This document shows, piece by piece, positions 58,801-64,000 of a stretch of 64,000 nucleotides of DNA (its first letter is position 1; every line of letters begins with the position of its first letter). The notes under the pieces were generated by a model. It did not search any database, was not told where the DNA came from, and saw nothing but the letters and a program-made list of their open reading frames with translations. Source of the DNA: Neofusicoccum parvum (lineage: Eukaryota > Ascomycota > Dothideomycetes > Botryosphaeriales > Botryosphaeriaceae); the NCBI GenBank assembly GCA_020912385.1, contig CP087206.1, positions 3,844,001-3,908,000 on the forward strand, in the 5' to 3' direction. A program made the translations under genes and the position numbers.

Positions 58801-60070
58801 TCCGGAGAAGCCATCGACGACAATGAGAAAGCATCAGAAGGAAGACCAACAAGCTCGGGGTCAACTTCTTGAGCCCCACCATTGCTGAATAATTGTAAGT
58901 CCACAGAACTGATGTGAGTGAAAGAAAGACTTACGTTGTTGGTGGGGCAACTTTGCTGGGCTTGTTGTTTACAGATGGACCCTGCGAGACCAGATGCTGA
59001 AGTAGAGACTCATCGATGTCGTCAAATTCATCATCATCGAATTCTTCGCGATCTGATGCGGTTTTTGAGGCACATGGAGGGGAGCTGGAGAAGTCTTCTG
59101 GGACAACAGGAGGAACATTCTCGTCGGCAACTGGAGAACTTCTGCCGTCGGCTTCGTTTGGCAGTAATCTCTCGGCATGTGTCGCATTGGTAGTTGTCTT
59201 TGGGAGACTTGGTGGTGAACTCGAGAAATCTGCTGGATCCAGCTCCATATCCGCACCAGCTTTGTCTACAATGGGACGAGAAGAAAGTCGACTGCTGGCT
59301 TCTTGTTGGTGATGCTTGCAGGGTACCTCACGGGGAATCTTTGAATTCGCCTTCGACAATGGCGACCCAAGAGGAGTACTTCTCCGAGAAGAACTATTCT
59401 GGGGTTCTTTCGGAGGGCTGAAGGGCGAGCTGTAGAATGGTATTGGATTCCCTATTCTTTGCTGGCGATCCTTGGGTGTTTGATGAGGAATTTTCACGGC
59501 TTTCACATGTTGGACTGGGCTCTGGGGTGGTTGCTGCGGTGAATGATGAGCGGGCACAGGACGGGAGGCCACTTCCGCTCGAACACTTGGAGCAGGCGGA
59601 GGGGGAGGCGGCTTGTAGAAAACGGGAGGCCTTGGCGGGGGTTTCTGTTCCTTTTGCTTCTGCCAAATAGGGCCACGAATCTTCCATGGTGGGCTAGGAT
59701 CCTCTTGGGGCAGTTGGGTCAAGTAGATTTCTTGCAGGTCGCCCTCTGTTGGCTCGTACGTATTGTTCTTTTGCTTTTTTGCCGGCTTGTCGGGCAGATC
59801 GTCCTGCTCGCCCTCGTCCTCGCCAGGGCGCTTACGGGGCTTTCTCTTTGGCTTCTGCACCGAGAGGTCGCCATCCTCGTCGGGGACTGCACTCTTGCGC
59901 GGCCTTCCCCTGGGTTTCTTTGGCGGCGGGCCGTCCGGGTCGGTCGGGTCGACAGATTTGCGCGAAGTGGGCTTGCGCTCCTTCGCCGACTTCAGCTCTG
60001 GCTCGGAGGGTCCGTTCTCGCGGTCACTGCTGCTGTGTATGGTGACGATCCGCTTCTTCCTAGGTGGCAT
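55872..60070 (-). CDS. MPH1: ATP-dependent 3'-5' DNA helicase MPH1 (FANCM orthologue)
   Basis: Exon 1 is 60070-58935 and exon 2 is 58884-55872, with a 50-base intron (GTAAGT ... TTCAG), giving 1382 residues. MPH1 is a nuclear SF2 helicase that unwinds D-loops and processes stalled forks. Residues 1 to about 370 are charged and disordered, opening with MPPRKKRIVTIHSSSD. The helicase core has IRDYQFNIV, Walker A LPTGLGKT at 517-524, VVDEAHRATG around 620, ALTATPG, and motif VI QRMGRTGR at 959-966. The large insert between the two RecA-like lobes fits the FANCM subfamily. The C-terminal 350 residues are acidic, with a basic GKRGKTKRPPKK segment. The protein is longer than most orthologues, mainly through its N-terminus; the join PTTNGGAQEVDPE at the intron fits the family. 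Confidence 0.96.
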
Positions 60071-60721
60071 GATGGTCACCGCAAGTGCAGCGGTGCCGCA
60101 CGGATGCTACAGGAGCAGGAAGCGAGGATCAAACGCGAGGTTTCGACGGTGGATTGGCGATGTAAGTGGCGCCCGCCTGGCGTGGCGAGTCATTAAACGC
60201 CTCAGGCCGACAGCGTTTCACCGCATGTCCAAACGCGCTTGGCGCATGGTGCTTCCGACGGGGTGCAGCAGGCGCGTCCGCTCCAGGGCGGTGGGCTGCG
60301 TGGCGGGCAGAGGGCGTGTCGGGGGGCTCCAGCAGGCGGCAGCTGACTTGGCGCGCGCGCGACGGTTGACGTGTTTGCGAGCTGGACGCGCCGCCGGGAG
60401 AGGCTGCGTGCAAGCCGGGCGCCGAGAAGCGCTAGGCGTGATCCATGCAAGCTGGAAATGAATACGGGCCTAGTCCGGAATCTGCGAGAAACAGGGTTGC
60501 CGAAGCATAAATATAGCCAACCCCAGATTTTCCGGCGCGTGAATCCTGCTCCTCACGCGCCTCCTATTTAAACGCTCAGGCTTGCTCTCGTTCTGCTGTC
60601 CGCCGCACCCGTCTCTCGCTTTAATTTTCTGCCACGCTCGCTCGGCTTTGCCTTAGCTCCCACTCCAGTCAACCGCATCTCCCACCACCGTCGATCCCCC
60701 GACCAGCCAATCTCAGCCACC
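60071..60721. other. Divergent promoter region, MPH1 and GPI-protein genes
   Basis: 651 bases. A TATA box faces the GPI-protein gene at 60565, and the stretch after it is C/T-rich, as in strongly expressed fungal genes. No other gene is seen. Confidence 0.6.
60565..60572 (+). promoter_or_regulatory. TATA box of the GPI-anchored protein gene
   Basis: TATTTAAA lies about 150 bases upstream of the ATG at 60722, followed by a C/T-rich leader with a CAGCCACCATG start context. Confidence 0.6.
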
Positions 60722-61386
60722 ATGCGTTTCACCACCGTCCTTACCACCGGCCTCGTCGCCGTCCTGGCCACCGCCCAGTCTTCGACCGTCGACACGGCCA
60801 GCGGCACCAGCACCTCGCTGTCTCCCACTGCCACCTGCCTGGCTGCTTGCGACGACGGCGACGTCTCCTGCCAGGCCAAGTGCGTTGGCGTTGCCAACCC
60901 CAACGAGAGCGATGCCAACGCGACCACCGAGTGCATGGCCAAGTGCGACCAGGGCGACGGTTCTCCCTCTGCCGCCACTGCCTACGCCAACTGCGAGCAG
61001 GCCTGCATCTCCTCCTACTTCCCCATTGGCACCTCGGGCGCTACCGCTGGCTCGGGCAGCAACACCGCCGCCTCTGCCTCTGCTACCGCCACTGGCACCA
61101 GCTCCTCCTCTTCCGGCTCCTCTGGCTCCTCTGCCTCTTCCGGCTCTTCTGCCTCTGGCTCTGGCTCTTCTGCTTCTGGCACCTCTTCCGAGTCTGGTGA
61201 GTCGGATTCCATCTTTGCACCTCAACTTCAGTTGCTGACCAATGCCCAACAGGCTCTTCGTCTGGCACCGCCAGTGGCAGCGCTGCGTCGTCGACTTCGT
61301 CTGGAAGCGCCGCCAGCAGCAACATCCAGCTCGGCCTCTCTGCCGCTGGTGCTGCGGGTATCTTCATGGCTGCCCTTGCCCTGTAA
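60722..61386 (+). CDS. GPI-anchored Ser/Thr-rich, Cys-containing surface protein
   Basis: Exons 60722-61196 and 61253-61386 (56-base intron, GTGAGT ... CTGAC ... AACAG) give 202 residues. A signal peptide (MRFTTVLTTGLVAVLATAQS) is followed by a small domain of about 80 residues with eight cysteines (CLAACDDGDVSCQAKC, ECMAKCDQG, NCEQACISSYF). A long Ser/Ala/Gly/Thr stretch that should be heavily O-glycosylated follows. The C-terminal LGLSAAGAAGIFMAALAL is a GPI-attachment tail, with the cut probably among the Ser/Asn residues before it. It belongs at the plasma membrane or cell wall. The cysteine spacing is not that of a CFEM domain. Codon use is strongly biased to C-ending codons, suggesting high expression. 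Confidence 0.88.
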
Positions 61387-61857
61387 GGGCGTTAATATAG
61401 CGCCCTCGTGCGCGTTCATCTGGCGGACATGGACGAATTGAATGTACAACGATACGGGGGATGAAGGAAATTGGAAAACATGCGATGCTTTTAATATTCT
61501 GTCTCTACTGTATTACTGCGACATACCCACCACCCAACACCCCGAACGCATTAATACAACCTGATTGACCTGAACCGATTGTCCATTGTGCAGGCGTGGC
61601 GGATAATGTGTGGAATGACATCAATTGAGCATTGTCTTGCATTCTTGACGAAAAGCGGGGACAAGGTGCCTTCCATTCCGCGTGGTTGTGGTAACGGCGC
61701 ACGCGGATTGTCGGTGCGGAGCTCGAGCTGTTTCTCCAGCGGCCAAGACAGGCAGCGATCGGCGGCAGCAGCCCCCCATGCAAGCTCACCGCGGGCGTCC
61801 CGCACCACGACAACAACAGCACCCCGCCGACCCTCCAACGCCCCAAATCCGCCCACA
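61387..61857. other. Intergenic
   Basis: 471 bases hold the 3' region of the GPI-protein gene and the promoter and C/A-rich leader of the capping protein gene. No feature beyond that. Confidence 0.6.
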
Positions 61858-63210
61858 ATGTCTTCCGCCGACCCCTTCGACAGCGCCCTGTCAGTCTGCC
61901 CGCCGTCCCTGAAACTGCGCGCCGACGAACTAACCCCGCGGCCAGGGACCTCCTCCGCCGCCTCAACCCCAAGGACACGGCCAAGAACGTCGACCGCCTC
62001 TGCCAGCTCGCCCCCTCGCTCACCGAAGACCTGCTCGAGTCTGTCGACGTGCCGCTCGCCGTGAAGCGCTGCAGCAAGACCAAGCGCGACTTCCTGTGCT
62101 GCGACTACAATCGCGATGGCGACAGCTGGAGGAGTCCGTGGAGCAACGAGTTCGAGCCGCCGCTGGAGGACGGCGAGGGCGTCGTGCCCAGCGAGCGCGT
62201 GAGGAAGATGGAGCTCAAGGCCAACGAGGCTTTTGACGTCTACCGGGAGCTGTGAGTGGAATCCGGGCATTGCAGTGGGGGATTACCAGATTGCGGGGCA
62301 CAAGAGGGGCACCGGTGGGAAGGTTCGCGGCTGACAACAGTTGCCGAACAGGTACTACGAGGGCGGCATCTCTAGCGTGTACCTGTGGGATATGGAGGAT
62401 GGCTTTGCAGGCTGTGTGCTGCTGAAGAAGTGTACGTGGAATGCCCATCGTGTCCCGCTGTTCTCCGAATAACACGGCGGAGATGCGTTGGCCTTCTTTG
62501 ATGCGGACGCCTGCTGACATTTTAGCACAGCCGTCTCGCCAGCCAGCAAGACCACCGGTGGTTGGGACAGCATACACGTCTTCGAGGCGCTTGACCGCGC
62601 CCGCACCGCCCACTACAAGCTCACCAGCACCGTCATCCTGAACCTCGGCACTGACAGCAATGACCTTGGATCGCTGAACCTCAGTGGAAACATGGTCCGA
62701 CAGGTGGAGCAGGATATGCCTGTGGATGATGACACTTCGCACGTCGCCAATATCGGAAAGATGGTGGAGGATATGGAGCTGAAGATGCGCAACTTGCTGC
62801 GTAAGTCCTGCGATCAATATGCGCAACATTCCCCAAGTATTGAAACAGCGGCATTCTTTTGGTGGGAACTGGCATCCATTTGGACGGGAATTGCATCTTC
62901 CACAATGCAATTTCGCGTCCGGACAAATGTTCCAGCTACCATTCGGGAAGAACACTCTATTGTCTCAATGCTTTGCGAATTGTTCATATTTCCAGAAAAC
63001 CACAAGAGCATTGGCTGACTTCGAACAGAGGAGGTTTACTTCGGCAAGGCTAAGGACGTTGTCGGCGATCTTCGAAGTAAGTTGTCCCTTTTTACCTGCA
63101 ACTGCTCCTCGGCTCACATTTCCTTTTCAGGCATTCCTTCCTTGAGTGAGACGAACCGCGACAGAGCTACTCACAAGGAGATGATCAGTAGCATGGGAGG
63201 CGGTCGGTAG
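61858..63210 (+). CDS. CAP2: F-actin capping protein, beta subunit
   Basis: Six exons, 61858-61889, 61946-62251, 62352-62431, 62531-62800, 63029-63076 and 63131-63210, give 271 residues with every phase consistent. With the alpha subunit it binds actin filament barbed ends and stops growth, mainly in endocytic patches. The sequence follows the family closely: [38 protein letters not shown] (here [19 protein letters not shown] with W for Y), [25 protein letters not shown], and the tentacle-side [20 protein letters not shown]. Exon 1 is 32 bases and exon 5 is 48 bases. Length is near the usual 270-290. Intron 4 is 228 bases, the longest in this gene, and contains an inverted repeat. Confidence 0.96.
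62889..62912 (+). other. Inverted repeat in intron 4 of the capping protein gene
   Basis: AATTGCAT and ATGCAATT form a perfect 8-bp stem around an 8-base loop, inside the 228-base intron 62801-63028. Confidence 0.55.
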
Positions 63211-63671
63211 AGTGGTGCCCGAAGACTCCACATAAGAAGAGAATTTCAAAACAGAGCGAAGAGTCAGGCCATGGAATCCATCGATCTTTTGCATGAATTG
63301 GCTGATCCACTGCATGCGTTTTGCTTTTTTTGCGCACAGATTTATGAATTGGGCTGGAATCGCCCCCGATCTACAAATGCATAAGCGCTGTTCTACCGTG
63401 GCTTCTCCCAATGATGCCTCTGCCCTCCTTTCATGAAACCCCAAGGATTTCCTCGAAAGTTCCGATTCCCTTAAGCTCGGCAGGGAGAACCCAGTATGTG
63501 GGGAGAAACTAGTGGACGGTTGGCATTAGTTTATTTCGGATCACGTGAATGTCAGACCGAAGTGTGGGTAGCCGAACTGGAAGGATCCTGACAAATCCCG
63601 GATCCCCGCTGGAGACCTTCTGTCTCAAGCTTCGCGCATTCTCTTTCTCATCACCTCTCGTAACACCTAGC
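63211..63671. other. Intergenic
   Basis: 461 bases between two plus-strand genes: 3' region of the capping protein gene and upstream region of the transcription factor. No feature recognised. Confidence 0.6.
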
Positions 63672-64000
63672 ATGCCGCCGGCCACCGTGTCGCATCGAAA
63701 GCAACCGTGCAACGGCTGCAGGTCGCGGAAAAAGCGCTGTGACGTACGTTTTTGCTCTACTTCTCCCGAGCAGTATGCCTATTGGTCGTTCATGGATCTC
63801 TCTTCATCTCGCTTGCTTTCCTTGAGGCTTGCCGGGCCGCCCTCACCCCAGGCCAATACTAACGGCGTTATTTCCCTACCAGACCACACGGCCTTCCTGC
63901 TCCAACTGTCGCAAATGGGGTATATTTTGCGACTACACCAACCGAGCTCACGCCGCGGAAAGGACCTTTCGCATTGCTTCTAACGGCGGATATAGTGACA
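63672..64000 (+). CDS. Zn2Cys6 transcription factor (5' part, cut by window end)
   Basis: Exon 1 is 63672-63743 and exon 2 starts at 63883 and runs off the window. The 139-base intron has a GTACGT donor, an ACTAAC branch site and a CCAG acceptor, and falls inside the zinc cluster. The joined protein has C-x2-C-x6-C (CNGCRSRKKRC) then x6-C-x2-C-x6-C (CSNCRKWGIFC), a complete fungal binuclear zinc cluster with the usual basic residues. Such proteins bind CGG-type half sites in the nucleus. The regulated pathway lies outside what can be read here. Confidence 0.92.

Noticed and set aside
58884..60070. MPH1 as two separate genes
   Set aside because: A 50-base intron with GTAAGT and TTCAG joins the two frames in phase, and the junction fits the known protein family.
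1..64000. Biosynthetic gene cluster or intact transposon
   Set aside because: No polyketide, peptide-synthetase or terpene core enzyme, no transposase or reverse transcriptase, and no long terminal repeats are visible; the genes are mostly unrelated housekeeping functions.

Overview
The window is nuclear DNA of a filamentous ascomycete (Pezizomycotina). The evidence is short introns of about 43-140 bases with GT, a CTRAC-like branch site and a pyrimidine/AG end, a HET-domain gene, a Zn2Cys6 regulator, a fungal GPI-anchored Ser/Thr-rich protein, and the gene content as a whole. A dothideomycete is my guess, but the sequence alone does not settle the class. I see no tRNA, rRNA, CRISPR array, prophage or intact transposon. 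Exon boundaries below were worked out by hand from splice consensus, reading phase and family conservation.

Layout. 1-13.4 kb is loosely packed: a DapA-family aldolase (-), a 4.7 kb stretch without a gene that carries triplet repeats, a secreted nuclease-like protein (+) and a HET-domain protein (+). 13.4-22.2 kb holds a dynamin-family GTPase (-), a ChaC-type gamma-glutamylcyclotransferase (+), the complex I 49 kDa subunit (-) and the RNA polymerase I/III AC40 subunit (+, divergent from complex I). 22.2-24.6 kb is AT-rich and holds a decayed HET-type gene. 24.6-35.4 kb holds an unrecognised 478-aa protein (-), ATP synthase gamma (-), DNA topoisomerase I (+, divergent from ATP synthase gamma) and an NAD-epimerase-like protein (+).

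35.4-44.0 kb is an 8.5 kb interval between two convergent genes in which I find no convincing coding gene. 44-64 kb holds a BAH-PHD-type chromatin protein (-), a CAF120-like PH-domain protein (+), a ZIP metal transporter (-), a decayed lineage-specific zone (about 53.9-55.8 kb), the MPH1/FANCM helicase (-), a GPI-anchored surface protein (+), actin-capping protein beta (+) and the first exons of a Zn2Cys6 transcription factor cut by the window end.

Most genes are core housekeeping functions (respiration, transcription, DNA topology and repair, actin, glutathione turnover, metal uptake) with small accessory islands between them. They do not form one pathway. The most distinctive structural observation is that the ChaC gene keeps its reading frame only if a 5-nucleotide microexon is spliced in; that microexon restores a conserved part of the protein exactly. 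No obviously new multi-gene system is visible.
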